DNA of 64,000 nt from Sphingomonas sp. AR_OL41. GTDB lineage: Bacteria > Pseudomonadota > Alphaproteobacteria > Sphingomonadales > Sphingomonadaceae. The notes below the pieces were generated by a model. That model made no database searches, was not told the DNA's origin, and worked only from the letters and a program-made list of their open reading frames with translations. The translations under genes were made by a program, and so were the position numbers. Shown here piece by piece: positions 34,952 to 44,625 of this stretch. The stretch is from NCBI RefSeq assembly GCF_029911635.1, contig NZ_JARYTI010000002.1, forward strand, positions 124,001 through 188,000. The letters are read 5' to 3'. Numbering within the stretch: the first letter of the stretch is position 1; every line of letters starts with the position of its first letter.

Positions 34952-37900
34952 TCAGAAACGCTTGCCGACCTGGAAATACCAGTAGCGGCCATAGGGGGTG
35001 TAAAGCGAGCCGAGATAACCGTCCGCGCTGATCGGCGGCTGCTTGTCGAACAGGTTGCGCACGCCGATGCGGAACCGCGTCTTGTCGAGCGGTCCGCCCT
35101 TCACGCTGTACTGGCCATAGACGTTGAAGGTCGTTTGCCCTTCGAGCACGAACGGGTTGCCGCTCGTGTCGAGAAAGTTGGTGTCGTAGACGGTGCCGAC
35201 ATAATTGCCGAACACGCCGATCTCCAGCTCATGGTAATCCCAGGTCAGCGAACCCGACACGCGCCAGCGCGGCTTGCCGCGCACCGCGAGCAGGTTGCTG
35301 GCGTCGGTCAGCGGCGTTGCCACATTGATCGTGCCCGCACTGCGCGCGTCGAACAACGCCTGCACCGCCGGCGGCGTCTGGCGCGTATATTTTGTCAGCT
35401 TGGCGGCGTTGATGTTGAGATCGAAGCTGCCCAACGCCGTATTGTGCAGCGAATAGATGAAGGCGAGATCAAGGCCCTGCACCGTCTGCGGCAGCAGGTT
35501 AACGAACTGGTCGTTGATCCGCGTGATCTGGCCTGCGGTGGCGAGACCCGAGCCGGCGAAGACGGGGGCATCGTCGGCGGTCGGCGCCGCGCGGATCACG
35601 TTCGGGTTGCTCGCCCCCTGAAGGCGCATGAGATAATCGAGCACGATGGCGTTCTGCGCGCCGAACTGCCCGACGATGCCGGTCTGGCGGATCGACCAGA
35701 AATCGACCGTGAAGGTGACCTTGCCGAAACGGCTGGGGATGAACCTGGGTTGCAGCACGGTGCCGACGGTCCAGTCGGTGCTGTTCTCCGGTTTCAGTTG
35801 CGGATTGCCGCTGATGAAGATCGAATAGCTGGTGCCGCGATTGCACGCGGTGAAGGTGGTGATGCGTCCGGCGCGCAGATCGGCTTCGCAGCGATAAAAG
35901 TCGTTCGGCGTGTTCGTGCCGAGCCGCGAATAAACTGCGGCGTGGAGCTGTTCCAGATTGGGCGCACGAAAGCCCATCGAATAGGAACCGCGCAGGCGCA
36001 GACCGTCGAACAGATCCCAGGCGCCGGCGATCTTGGGCTTCGCGATCGAGCCGAAGTCGCTGTAATGCTCGTAGCGACCGGCGAGCTGCAGGTCGATGCG
36101 GCGTACCAGCGGGATGTTCATGTCGGGCGAGACCAGCGGAACGGCGAGTTCGGCAAAAGCCGAGCCGACGACGCGGCTGCCATAAGTCGAAGGCGTCGGG
36201 CTGACCGCGGCGACATTGCTGGTCGACACCGCGCCGGTCACCGCGTCGGTGAACGGGATCGTGCCGTTGAGATTGGGGTCGCGTTCGTCGCGCTGCGTTT
36301 CGCGCCGGCCCTCGACACCCATGGCAAGCCCGACATCACCGCCGGGCAGCGCGAAGAGATGCGCGTTGGACAGCTTGAAATCACCAAGCAGCAGCGTCGT
36401 CGTGTCCTTCCGCTGCAACTTGAAAAGGAAGGTGTTGATCGTGGCTTCCGATGACGGGTTGCAGTCGCCCACGCTCGGCGTGGCCGAACAGCCGCCGTTG
36501 AACGGATTATAGGCGTCAGGGGTCGACAGCGCGAGCGCCGCCTGCAGCTTGGTCATGTTGATCGCGTCGGAGCGATCGATCGCCTGCGCCTCGGAATAAA
36601 GCACCGCAGTGTCGAAATCGAAGCTGCCGATCTTGCCCCTGGCGCCGAGCAGGAAGCGCGACTGGGTATTGATCACGTCGACATTTTGCGGGCCGGTGTC
36701 GACGAAGCGGTAGGTCGACAGCGTCACCGGCAGACCCGTTACCGGCACATTGGTCAGGCCGGGGATGCGGTTGGGGTTGGCCTGGCCGTTGGCGAAGGTC
36801 ACTGGGCCGAACGGATTGTAATAGTTGGACGCCGGAATGACGATTGCGTTGAGGTTGATCGTCGGCGGCTGCACCGCATGGCTCAGCGCGCGATAATAGC
36901 CCAGTTCGGTATAGAGCGTGAACTTGTCGCTGACGTCGTAATGCGCGGTCAGGAAGCCGTTGAAGCGCCTGACCCCCGGCACGGCAGTCGTGCCGGCTGC
37001 GGTGTCGAAGCGCTCGTTGCGCAGCGTCGTGGTGGTCGCGCGCGTCCCCGTGCCGAGGCAGGTGTCAGCGTTGATCGTCTGGACGCAGCCGGGGTCGAGG
37101 ATCGACTGGGTATGGAACGCGCCGGCCGACGAGGTCACCGCGGTGGTGCCGCGCCGGATCGTGCCCGGCCCGCCGACCACGGCGAGGTTGGCCCAGGGGC
37201 TCTGCGTGGCGCGACCATCGGGCGTAGTGTTGGTGCCGCCGTAATTGGGGTCGCCGGCAAAGAAGGAGCGCAGATCGGCCGTCGCGGTATAGGGCTCGTC
37301 CTCGGCCAGCTGTGCCGTGCGGCGGGTATAGTCGAGCATCAGCGTGACGTTGCCGCGGCCGCTGGCGAAATTGTGCCCGGCGAGGCCGTACAATTCCCAT
37401 TCGTTGCGATGCGTGCCCTGCGCATAGCCATAGCGGCCGTTGAGCGTCAGGCCGTAATAGTCGGTGCGTGTCACCGTGTTGACCACGCCGGCGACGGCAT
37501 CAGAGCCATAGATGGCGGCAGCGCCGTCGCGCAGGATTTCGAGCCGCTCGATGCCGGCGACTGGCAGTGCGTTGGAATTATAGCCCAGCACCGGCACGTT
37601 GGTGCCTTCCTGTGCCTGGCTCACCGGGTGGTTGACCATGCGCCTGCCGTTGAGCAGCACCAATGTGTTCCCGGTGCCGAGATTGCGCAGATTGATCGAA
37701 TTGACGTCACCGCGCGCCGCGTTGCTGGTCTGCGGGTTGTTCGACGGGTTGAAGCTGACCTCGCCCATCTGCGGGATGGCGCGGATCAGGTCGTCGCCGG
37801 AAACGGCGCCGGTGGCATCGATCTGCCGGGCGTCGAACACGGTGACCGGCAAGGCAGTGGTCACCCGGCTGCCCTTGATCTGCGAGCCGACGACGACGAT

Positions 37901-38071
37901 GTCCTTGCTCGGATCGGGTTGCGCGGCGCCGGCCTGCTGATCGCCGACCGCCTGGTTGGGATCGGGGTTGGTCGCGGGGGCGGTTTGTGCGGCGGCGGGC
38001 AGCGCGGCCAGGGCACAGACGGCGAGCGCAGTGCCGGCGAGCAGCCGGGCGATGCGGTTGGTGTTGGTCAT
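34952..38071 (-). CDS. large TonB-dependent outer-membrane receptor
   Basis: A 1039-residue receptor with signal peptide (IARLLAGTALAVCALAALPAAAQ), TonB-box/plug start DIVVVGSQIKGSRVTTALPV, plug motifs LNLRNLGTG-like INLRNLGTGNTLVLLNGRRM and RLEILRDGAAAIYGSDAVAGVVN, a long barrel and a terminal YWYFQVGKRF. The start at 38071 is set by the ribosome site GGGAGAGAAAT; the longer frame runs into dctA. It lies 38 bases after dctA and two before the SGNH hydrolase, all on one strand. This subclass often takes up oligosaccharides or peptides, but the ligand is unknown. Confidence 0.93.
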   Translation of the reverse strand: MTNTNRIARLLAGTALAVCALAALPAAAQTAPATNPDPNQAVGDQQAGAAQPDPSKDIVVVGSQIKGSRVTTALPVTVFDARQIDATGAVSGDDLIRAIPQMGEVSFNPSNNPQTSNAARGDVNSINLRNLGTGNTLVLLNGRRMVNHPVSQAQEGTNVPVLGYNSNALPVAGIERLEILRDGAAAIYGSDAVAGVVNTVTRTDYYGLTLNGRYGYAQGTHRNEWELYGLAGHNFASGRGNVTLMLDYTRRTAQLAEDEPYTATADLRSFFAGDPNYGGTNTTPDGRATQSPWANLAVVGGPGTIRRGTTAVTSSAGAFHTQSILDPGCVQTINADTCLGTGTRATTTTLRNERFDTAAGTTAVPGVRRFNGFLTAHYDVSDKFTLYTELGYYRALSHAVQPPTINLNAIVIPASNYYNPFGPVTFANGQANPNRIPGLTNVPVTGLPVTLSTYRFVDTGPQNVDVINTQSRFLLGARGKIGSFDFDTAVLYSEAQAIDRSDAINMTKLQAALALSTPDAYNPFNGGCSATPSVGDCNPSSEATINTFLFKLQRKDTTTLLLGDFKLSNAHLFALPGGDVGLAMGVEGRRETQRDERDPNLNGTIPFTDAVTGAVSTSNVAAVSPTPSTYGSRVVGSAFAELAVPLVSPDMNIPLVRRIDLQLAGRYEHYSDFGSIAKPKIAGAWDLFDGLRLRGSYSMGFRAPNLEQLHAAVYSRLGTNTPNDFYRCEADLRAGRITTFTACNRGTSYSIFISGNPQLKPENSTDWTVGTVLQPRFIPSRFGKVTFTVDFWSIRQTGIVGQFGAQNAIVLDYLMRLQGASNPNVIRAAPTADDAPVFAGSGLATAGQITRINDQFVNLLPQTVQGLDLAFIYSLHNTALGSFDLNINAAKLTKYTRQTPPAVQALFDARSAGTINVATPLTDASNLLAVRGKPRWRVSGSLTWDYHELEIGVFGNYVGTVYDTNFLDTSGNPFVLEGQTTFNVYGQYSVKGGPLDKTRFRIGVRNLFDKQPPISADGYLGSLYTPYGRYWYFQVGKRF

Positions 38072-38109
38072 ATTTCTCTCCCCATTTTTTCGTTTCTTGT
38101 CGGTGCTTG

Positions 38110-39456
38110 TCAGTTGCCGGCGGCGCCCAGTTCGGCCGGTATCGTGTCGGGTGATACGACCAGCAGCCGGCCCGACAGCGCCGCTTCGAGCGCATCGCGG
38201 TCGAGCGCGCCCTCCCAGCGCGCCACAACGATCGTCGCCACGGCGTTGCCAATGAAATTGGTCAGACTCCTGCACTCACTCATGAAGCGGTCGACACCGA
38301 GGATAAGCGCCATCCCGGCGACCGGCACGGTCGGCACGATCGACAGCGTTGCGGCCAGCGTGATGAAGCCCGCGCCGGTAACGCCGGCCGCCCCCTTCGA
38401 GCTGAGCATCGCCACGCCGAGCAGCGCGAATTGCTGACCCCATGTGAGCTCGACGCCGGTCGCCTGGGCGATGAACAGCGCGGCGAGCGTCATATAGATG
38501 TTGGTGCCGTCGAGGTTGAACGAATAGCCGGTCGGCACGACCAGCCCGACCACGCCCTTGTCGCAGCCCGCCGCCTCCAGCTTTCCGATCAGGCTGGGTA
38601 GCGCAGCCTCCGACGAGGACGTGCCCAATACCAGCAGCAGCTCGGCCCTGAGATAGCCGATCAGGCGGATGATCGAGAAGCCGTGCACGCGCGCCACGGC
38701 GCCTAGAATGACGAGCACGAACAGCAGCGAGGTGAGATAGAAGGTCGCGACCAGCCAGGCGAGGTTGGCGAGCACGCCGATGCCATATTTGCCGATGGTA
38801 AAGGCAATCGCGCCAAAGGCACCGATTGGCGCCGCACGCATCAAGATCCCGACGAGGCGGAACACGATCAATCCAATGCGATCGAGCAGGTCAAGCACCG
38901 GGCGGGCCGGCGCGCCAACCAGCGAGGCGGCGATGCCGAACAGGATCGCGACGAACAAAGTCTGCAGGATCGAGCCGTCGGTCAGCGCCGAGGCAAGCGT
39001 GGTCGGGATGACGGCGAGCAGGAAGCCGGTGACGCTGGTTTCCCGCGCCTTGTGGGCATAATCGGCGACCGCGCCCTTATCGAGCGTCGCGACGTCGATG
39101 TGCATGCCGGCGCCCGGCTGCACAACATGCGCGACCACCAGCCCGACGATTAGCGCCAGCGTCGAAAAGGTGAGGAAATAAGCGAATGCCTTGGCGGCGA
39201 CGCGGCCGACCGCGCCGAGTTCGCGCATGCCGGCGATACCACTGACCACGGTGAGGAAGATGACCGGCGCAATGACCATCTTCACGAGGCTGATGAACCC
39301 GTCGCCAAGCGGCTTGAGCGCGGCGCCGGTGGCTGGCCAGAAATGACCGAGCAGCGTCCCCAGCGCGATTGCGGCCAGCACCTGGACATAGAGCTGCGCA
39401 TACCATGGCGCGTGGCGTGTGGCGGTCGGGCTCGTCGGAATGAGATCGTGGCGCAT
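38110..39456 (-). CDS. dctA: C4-dicarboxylate:cation symporter DctA
   Basis: A 448-residue glutamate/dicarboxylate-type symporter that imports succinate, fumarate and malate. Typical blocks are [19 protein letters not shown] at the start, the substrate hairpin [19 protein letters not shown], the binding helix [22 protein letters not shown] and [20 protein letters not shown]. About eight membrane helices. The start at 39456 has GAGGA upstream. It is divergent from the dctB-dctD pair, which should control it, and leads into the TonB receptor with no visible terminator. Confidence 0.95.
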   Translation of the reverse strand: MRHDLIPTSPTATRHAPWYAQLYVQVLAAIALGTLLGHFWPATGAALKPLGDGFISLVKMVIAPVIFLTVVSGIAGMRELGAVGRVAAKAFAYFLTFSTLALIVGLVVAHVVQPGAGMHIDVATLDKGAVADYAHKARETSVTGFLLAVIPTTLASALTDGSILQTLFVAILFGIAASLVGAPARPVLDLLDRIGLIVFRLVGILMRAAPIGAFGAIAFTIGKYGIGVLANLAWLVATFYLTSLLFVLVILGAVARVHGFSIIRLIGYLRAELLLVLGTSSSEAALPSLIGKLEAAGCDKGVVGLVVPTGYSFNLDGTNIYMTLAALFIAQATGVELTWGQQFALLGVAMLSSKGAAGVTGAGFITLAATLSIVPTVPVAGMALILGVDRFMSECRSLTNFIGNAVATIVVARWEGALDRDALEAALSGRLLVVSPDTIPAELGAAGN

Positions 39457-39557
39457 CGCCGCTGAAAATCCTCGCCTGTTGCCGGTTCTCTCGACCGGTC
39501 CCGTTGGGCAGTGTGTAATGCGCTCGATGAGGCGAGGGAAAATCACGCGTCTTGTGG

Positions 39558-39577
39558 CGGAAAATGGCGGTTTTCCG
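39558..39577. promoter_or_regulatory. inverted repeat in the dctA-dctB intergenic region (site 1)
   Basis: CGGAAAA (39558-39564) and TTTTCCG (39571-39577) form a perfect 7-bp inverted repeat spaced by TGGCGG. It lies about 100 bases before dctA and 93 before dctB. A dimeric activator such as DctD could bind here. Confidence 0.45.
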
Positions 39578-39618
39578 TGTGTTCGTCGAACATCGAGCCT
39601 CGGGCATGCCCCGCAAGA

Positions 39619-39636
39619 TGTGCGGATTTCCACACA
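39619..39636. promoter_or_regulatory. near-palindrome in the dctA-dctB intergenic region (site 2)
   Basis: TGTGCGGATTTCCACACA is an imperfect inverted repeat (7 of 9 positions) with a TGTGCGGA arm and an A/T centre. As far as I recall, this resembles the rhizobial DctD activator sites. With site 1 it gives two tandem candidate sites, the arrangement expected for DctD. I found no clear sigma-54 -24/-12 element in the region. Confidence 0.45.
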
Positions 39637-39669
39637 GTGCACAGCCATTTCGTGCGAATATCGGCACAG

Positions 39670-41436
39670 ATGACGAGTCGCTGGACACCCCGCATGCTCA
39701 GGATTGCGTTCGCTGCGCTGGCCGCGGTGCTGCTACTGGCGCTGTCGTGGCTGGCCGGCGATCGCTGGGCGTCGGGGGAGGCCGACACGGTGACGCGAGA
39801 CGTGGCGGCGCAGGCGGCGCGCGATCATGCCGGGCTGCTGGCGAGCGAGCTGCAGAAGTTCCGCTTGTTGCCGCTGGTCCTCGTCGAATATCCCGACGTG
39901 GCGGCCGCAGTGGCACCCGGCGGCAAGGCGGCGGGCAGGCGGCTCGACCGCGCGCTGGACCTGCTGGCGCGGCGTACTGATGCCGCGGCAATCTATGTCA
40001 TCGACGCACAGGGACGTACCGTGGCATCGAGCAACGCCAGCCTGCCGACCAGCTTTGTCGGGCAGAATTACGGTTTCCGGCCGTACTTCCGCGATGCGAT
40101 GCGTAGCGGCGCGTCCGAGTTGTTCGCGCTCGGCACGGTGAGCGGCCGGCCCGGCCTGTACCTCGCACGGCGGCTCGGCGACGGTAGCGGGGTGGTGGTG
40201 GTCAAGGTCGAATTCGACCGTGTCGAGCAGAGCTGGTCGCGCGGCGGCGGCATCAGTTTCGTGACCGATGGGCACGGCGTGATCCTGATCACCAGCCGCC
40301 CCGATTGGCGCTTCCGTACGACCCATCCGCTCGACCCGGCGATGGTTGCGCGTGCCCGGGAAACGCTGCAGTTCGGCGCCGCGCCATTGCAGCCGGCCCC
40401 GCTCGTTCTGGCGGGCGATACGGCCCGTGTGATCAACGACGGCCGACCGGTCGATTACCGCCTCGGGATCGCTCCCGTACCGCTGAGCGGCGCACGGTTG
40501 ATGCACCTCGCGCCGATCGGCCCCGCGCTGGGAGCGGCGAAGACACGGGCACGGCTATGGCTGCTCGCGCTGTTGCTGGTGATCGGGCTGGCGACCGGTG
40601 TGGTGATCCGCAGCCGCGAGCGCCGCAATATGCAACTGCGCGCGCGCCACGCGCTGGAGGAAGAGGTGGCGCACCGCACCGCCGAACTGCGCGACGCCAA
40701 CGAGCAATTGCGCGTCGAATCGCGCCAGCGCGCCGCCGCCGACCGGCGCTATCGCGCTGCACGCGAGGAACTGACCCAGGCCAACCGGCTCGGCTCGATC
40801 GGCCAGATCACCGCCGGGGTGGCGCATGAGATCAACCAGCCCGTAGCCGCGATCCGCACCTATGCCGAAAATGCCGGGCTGTTCCTCGACCGCGACCAGA
40901 CCGACCAGGTGCGCGGCAACCTGGCGAGCATCGTCGAGCTGACCGGGCGGATCGGTACGATCACGGCCGAACTGCGCAACTTCGCGCGCAAACGAACGGC
41001 CGCGCCCGAACCGGTCGATCTGGGCTCGGCGATCGACGGCGCGCTACTGCTGGCGGGCGACCGTATCCGCGACCTGGTCATACTGGACGTGCGTGCGCCC
41101 GTCGCCGTGATCGCCGATCGCGTGCGGCTCGAACAGATCTTGCTCAACCTGTTGCAGAACGCCGCCGAGGCGCTTGTAAGCGCGCCGTCGCCACGCATTG
41201 TCATCACCGTGCGGTCCGGCGCGACGGTCGGTCTGGTCGTGTCGGATAACGGGCCGGGGATCGATACCGGTGTCGCGGCTGAAATTTTCACGCCGTTCGT
41301 CACCAGCAAGCCCGATGGGCTGGGTCTGGGCCTTGGGATCGCACGCGACATCGCGCGAGAATTCGGCGGCGAGCTCGACCGCGTCGCGACGCCGCTCGGT
41401 GGCGCGGCGTTCCGCCTGACGCTGAAGCGCGGCTGA
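39670..41436 (+). CDS. dctB: C4-dicarboxylate sensor histidine kinase DctB
   Basis: A 588-residue sensor kinase. It has one N-terminal membrane helix ([20 protein letters not shown]), a periplasmic double-PAS/Cache sensor (with [16 protein letters not shown] and [11 protein letters not shown], as in DctB), a second helix ([18 protein letters not shown]), a coiled coil, and the kinase core. The phosphorylated histidine is in [21 protein letters not shown] (first 20 residues), and the ATP lid has DNGPGI and GLGLGLGI. The stop overlaps the dctD start by one base. Start ATG 39670; no strong ribosome site. Confidence 0.93.
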   Translation: MTSRWTPRMLRIAFAALAAVLLLALSWLAGDRWASGEADTVTRDVAAQAARDHAGLLASELQKFRLLPLVLVEYPDVAAAVAPGGKAAGRRLDRALDLLARRTDAAAIYVIDAQGRTVASSNASLPTSFVGQNYGFRPYFRDAMRSGASELFALGTVSGRPGLYLARRLGDGSGVVVVKVEFDRVEQSWSRGGGISFVTDGHGVILITSRPDWRFRTTHPLDPAMVARARETLQFGAAPLQPAPLVLAGDTARVINDGRPVDYRLGIAPVPLSGARLMHLAPIGPALGAAKTRARLWLLALLLVIGLATGVVIRSRERRNMQLRARHALEEEVAHRTAELRDANEQLRVESRQRAAADRRYRAAREELTQANRLGSIGQITAGVAHEINQPVAAIRTYAENAGLFLDRDQTDQVRGNLASIVELTGRIGTITAELRNFARKRTAAPEPVDLGSAIDGALLLAGDRIRDLVILDVRAPVAVIADRVRLEQILLNLLQNAAEALVSAPSPRIVITVRSGATVGLVVSDNGPGIDTGVAAEIFTPFVTSKPDGLGLGLGIARDIAREFGGELDRVATPLGGAAFRLTLKRG

Positions 41437-42797
41437 TGCTGTCTGGCGCCGATCAGATCGTGCTGTTCGTCGAGGACGATGCCGAGCTGCGGGCCGCGAC
41501 GGTGCAGCGGCTCGAGCTGGAGGGCATTGCGGTGCGCGCCTACCCCTCGGCCGATGCCGCTCTGCCGCTGATCGACGCTGACTTTACCGGCATCATCGTC
41601 AGCGACATCCGCATGCCGGGGACGGATGGGCTGCAACTTTTCGCCCGCGTCCGCGCGATCGACCCAGAACTGCCGGTGATCCTCGTCACGGGCCATGCCG
41701 ATGTCGCGATGGCGGTCGGCGCGCTACGTGCCGGCGCGTTCGACTTCCTGACCAAGCCGTTCGCCGCCGAGTTGTTGATCGCCGCGGTGCGCCGGGCGCT
41801 GGCGCAGCGCCGGCTGATCAACGACAACCGTGCATTGCGCGCCGCCGCCGCCAGCGCGCAGGCCGAGAGCGACCCGCTGATCGGAGACAGCGCGGCGATG
41901 GCGCAGTTGCGCGCGACGATCCGCCAGCTCGCCGCCGCCGATATCGACGTGCTGGTCGAGGGCGAGACGGGCACCGGCAAGGAACTGGTCGCGCTGCAAC
42001 TGCACCGCCAGGGCCCGCGCCGCGGCAAGCCGTTCATCGCGGTCAATTGCGGCGCATTGCCCGGTGCTTTGTCGGAGAGCGAGCTGTTCGGACACGCCGC
42101 CGACAGCGTACCGCAAACGCGTCTGTCGCGGATCGGGCAGATCGAGGCATCGAGCGGCGGCACGCTGCTGCTGGACGAGATCGATTCCATGCCGTTGGCG
42201 CTGCAGGCCAAGTTGCTGCGTGTGCTCGAAGAGCGCGAGGTGCAACCGATCGGCAGCGACCGGCCGCGCCAGATCGATCTGCATGTCGTCGCGACGAGCA
42301 AACGACCGATCGAGCAAGCGGTGGCGGACGGCGAATTCCGTTCCGATCTGTTTTATCGGCTCGACGTGGTGCGCCTGCGGGTGCCCGCCTTGCGCCAAAG
42401 AGGCAGCGACGCGCTGCTCCTGTTCGCCACGTTCGTCGAAGAGGCGCGCGCGCGCTTCGGCAAACCGATGCCGCCCCTGACCGATGCCATCCGCCGCCAC
42501 CTGAAGGCGCATGATTGGCCGGGTAATGTGCGCGAGTTGCGGAATTTCGCATGGCAAACGGTTCTGGGTGAGTACGCCGGCGCCCCCGACGTCACGCCCG
42601 ACGGCACGCTGGCCGAGCGCGTTCGCGCGTTCGAGAAGGAGGTCATCGAGACTGCGCTTGCCGCGCATGGCGGTAGAATTGCCCCGGTGCTCCGCCAACT
42701 CAACGTGCCGCGCAAGACCTTTTACGACAAGGTCGCCAGACTGGGGATCGACCTTGCGCGCTTCCGCCAGGCGTCGGACATGATCCGCGACCGTTAG
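41436..42797 (+). CDS. dctD: DctD-like response regulator lacking the GAFTGA motif
   Basis: A 453-residue NtrC-type regulator. The receiver domain has VLFVEDDAE, the phospho-acceptor in IIVSDIRMPG, and VTGHADVAMAV, KPFAAELL. The AAA+ domain has Walker A GETGTGKEL, Walker B GGTLLLDEID and the arginine finger FRSDLFYRLD. The C-terminal Fis-type helix-turn-helix is ALAAHGGRIAPVLRQLNVPRKTFYDKV (in pieces). Between SELFGH and RIGQIE, where sigma-54 activators carry GAFTGA, this protein has DSVPQT, same spacing. It may therefore not work with sigma-54. Partner kinase is DctB. Confidence 0.9.
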   Translation: MLSGADQIVLFVEDDAELRAATVQRLELEGIAVRAYPSADAALPLIDADFTGIIVSDIRMPGTDGLQLFARVRAIDPELPVILVTGHADVAMAVGALRAGAFDFLTKPFAAELLIAAVRRALAQRRLINDNRALRAAAASAQAESDPLIGDSAAMAQLRATIRQLAAADIDVLVEGETGTGKELVALQLHRQGPRRGKPFIAVNCGALPGALSESELFGHAADSVPQTRLSRIGQIEASSGGTLLLDEIDSMPLALQAKLLRVLEEREVQPIGSDRPRQIDLHVVATSKRPIEQAVADGEFRSDLFYRLDVVRLRVPALRQRGSDALLLFATFVEEARARFGKPMPPLTDAIRRHLKAHDWPGNVRELRNFAWQTVLGEYAGAPDVTPDGTLAERVRAFEKEVIETALAAHGGRIAPVLRQLNVPRKTFYDKVARLGIDLARFRQASDMIRDR

Positions 42798-42836
42798 CAA
42801 GAAGCTGCATGCCGAGCGCCGGTGCGGCGAGACCAA

Positions 42837-42853
42837 CCTGACGTGAGGTCAGG
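42837..42853. terminator. possible bidirectional hairpin between dctD and the TetR gene
   Basis: CCTGAC (42837-42842) and GTCAGG (42848-42853) form a perfect 6-bp stem with a 5-base loop between two convergent genes. There is no U-run. It is the only hairpin of note in this 86-base gap. Confidence 0.3.
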
Positions 42854-42883
42854 CGGATCACCCGGACGGAACGAGCGCGGGCG

Positions 42884-43501
42884 CTAGATATCGTCGCGTA
42901 GCAGCCGCGCGACCTGGGCAAAGACGAAGTCGGGTGAAACGCGCGTCTCCTCCTGAAGCATTTCGTCGGCAGCAAAGCCGAGTTCGACGGATAGTCGCAA
43001 CTGCTGCCACAATGCCGCGCGATCGACGCCGGGAAGGTGGCGCATATAAGCCGCGACGAGTTGGTCCGTAACGTAGCGATGCGATTCCAGCCGAATATGC
43101 ACCAACTGCGGCGTCGCATGCAGCGCACGCAGAATCCATTCGGCGCCGGGCTCGCTACGCGTCACTGCGGCGGTTTCGACCAACAGCTCCTCGATTCCGT
43201 CGCGCAAGGCGTCGATCCCGCTATCGATATGGCGTGCGATCCATTGTTCCAGCACGACGTTCTGGCGCGCCATCAGACGCAGGCCGAGCGCCTCGAGCAC
43301 ATCATATTTGTTCTTGAAATAGCGATACAGCGCCGGCGGGGTGACCCCGGCGCGCGCGCAGATCATGTTGGTCGAAATGCGGTCGATACCCACCTCCGCC
43401 AGGAGATTGCCGGCGACATCGAGCAGCAGTTCGTAGGTCAGTTGCGCGCGCTCCTGCTTGGGGCGCGGGCGCTTGGTTGGGGCAAGCCCGGACACTGTCA
43501 C
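42884..43501 (-). CDS. TetR-family transcriptional regulator
   Basis: A 205-residue regulator. The N-terminal helix-turn-helix domain has LLLDVAGNLLAEVGIDRISTN, then MICARAGVTPPALYRYFKNKYDVLEAL (in pieces); the rest is the helical ligand-binding and dimer domain. I start it at GTG 43501, which overlaps the MFS stop (GTGA). A long upstream frame lies inside the MFS gene and is spurious. It is the last gene of the seven-gene operon and may repress the operon promoter near 51.9 kb in the absence of a ligand. Confidence 0.9.
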   Translation of the reverse strand: MTVSGLAPTKRPRPKQERAQLTYELLLDVAGNLLAEVGIDRISTNMICARAGVTPPALYRYFKNKYDVLEALGLRLMARQNVVLEQWIARHIDSGIDALRDGIEELLVETAAVTRSEPGAEWILRALHATPQLVHIRLESHRYVTDQLVAAYMRHLPGVDRAALWQQLRLSVELGFAADEMLQEETRVSPDFVFAQVARLLRDDI

Positions 43502-44625
43502 ACCTTTCCAGATCGTCTCGGCAGCGAGGCAGCGCCGATCAGCGCTGCAATGCCGACGATCGCGCAAACTGCCCCGAACCCCAGCACGCGCGCAACCGCT
43601 TTGTCGCCGATCAGCATCCCCGCCACGAACGGCCCGAGACTTGAGCCGGTCAGCTGCGCGCTGCCGATCAGTACCGCCGCGCGCCGGCTTGGATCGGCGG
43701 CGATGACCAGCGGTATCTGGAACGGCAGAGCGAACAGCCACAGAAAGCCGAACAGCGCCGCCGCCGCGACGAAGGCGGTCGTACCGGGCGGCGCGGCGAG
43801 GACCGCCAACAGCCCGAGATTGATGAAACCGACTATAACGATCGTCACACGTGCGTTGATCCGCCCGGCAAGAAGGGCGGCCGTTCCCGCCCCGACCACC
43901 TGCATGGCGAGTGAGAGCGGTGCGACGAAGCGGATCGTCGCTGGGGCAATGCCATGGGCGAGCGCAAGCGGCTCGATATAGACCCATATGGCGACGACAT
44001 AGGCGAGATAGAGCGCCACGCCCGCCAGCGCGACCAGCCCTGGGCCGTGTGGCACGGCGCCATGGCCGACATTGTCACCCGCCAGCGATTCATAGGCACG
44101 CGGCAGCCAGGGCAGTGCCAGCAGACCCACCAGTGTCACGGCGCCGAGCGATGTGAAGCCGGCCGCACTGCCGGCGGCGAAATAGCCGATCGCACTGGCA
44201 AAGAAGAGTTGCGACAGCGTCTGGACCGCCAGATAGATGCCTGACCAGCGCTCGGGCCGGCTGGTGCGGATGATGAAGCCGATCGCGATCCAGATCAGCA
44301 CCCCCTCCCCCAGCCCCGCGGCCAGCCGTGCGGCGAACAGCGCGCCGTCATCGAGCCAGGGCGTCAGCAAGTCGGCGGCGGCAGTGACGAACAATGCGCC
44401 GCCCGCGATGATGCGCAGTCGGTTTATCGGCAGGAAAACGCCGGCGGCACCCGCAGCAATGCCCATCACCAGCAGCTCGAGTGTGGCAACGATGCCGAGC
44501 GCGCCGACCGACAAGCGCCCCTCCGCGACCAGCGCCCCAAGCAGTTGCGGTTGCAGGCCGGGGATCATCACGCCGATCACGCCGACGACCAGTACCGCCA
44601 GCGCGCGATCGGCGGAGAGGTTCAC
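43498..44625 (-). CDS. MFS transporter (small, about 11-12 helices)
   Basis: A 375-residue inner-membrane carrier. Hydrophobic helices run the whole length, for example ALAVLVVGVIGVMIPGLQPQ, ALGIVATLELLVMGIAAGAAG, VALAGVALYLAYVVAIWVYI and VLGFGAVCAIVGIAALIGAA. The loop after helices 2-3 (INRLRIIAGG) replaces the usual MFS signature. Direction and substrate are unknown. It overlaps its neighbours by four bases at both ends, so it is part of the operon and probably brings the pathway substrate across the inner membrane, or exports a product. Confidence 0.85.
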   Translation of the reverse strand: MNLSADRALAVLVVGVIGVMIPGLQPQLLGALVAEGRLSVGALGIVATLELLVMGIAAGAAGVFLPINRLRIIAGGALFVTAAADLLTPWLDDGALFAARLAAGLGEGVLIWIAIGFIIRTSRPERWSGIYLAVQTLSQLFFASAIGYFAAGSAAGFTSLGAVTLVGLLALPWLPRAYESLAGDNVGHGAVPHGPGLVALAGVALYLAYVVAIWVYIEPLALAHGIAPATIRFVAPLSLAMQVVGAGTAALLAGRINARVTIVIVGFINLGLLAVLAAPPGTTAFVAAAALFGFLWLFALPFQIPLVIAADPSRRAAVLIGSAQLTGSSLGPFVAGMLIGDKAVARVLGFGAVCAIVGIAALIGAASLPRRSGKV

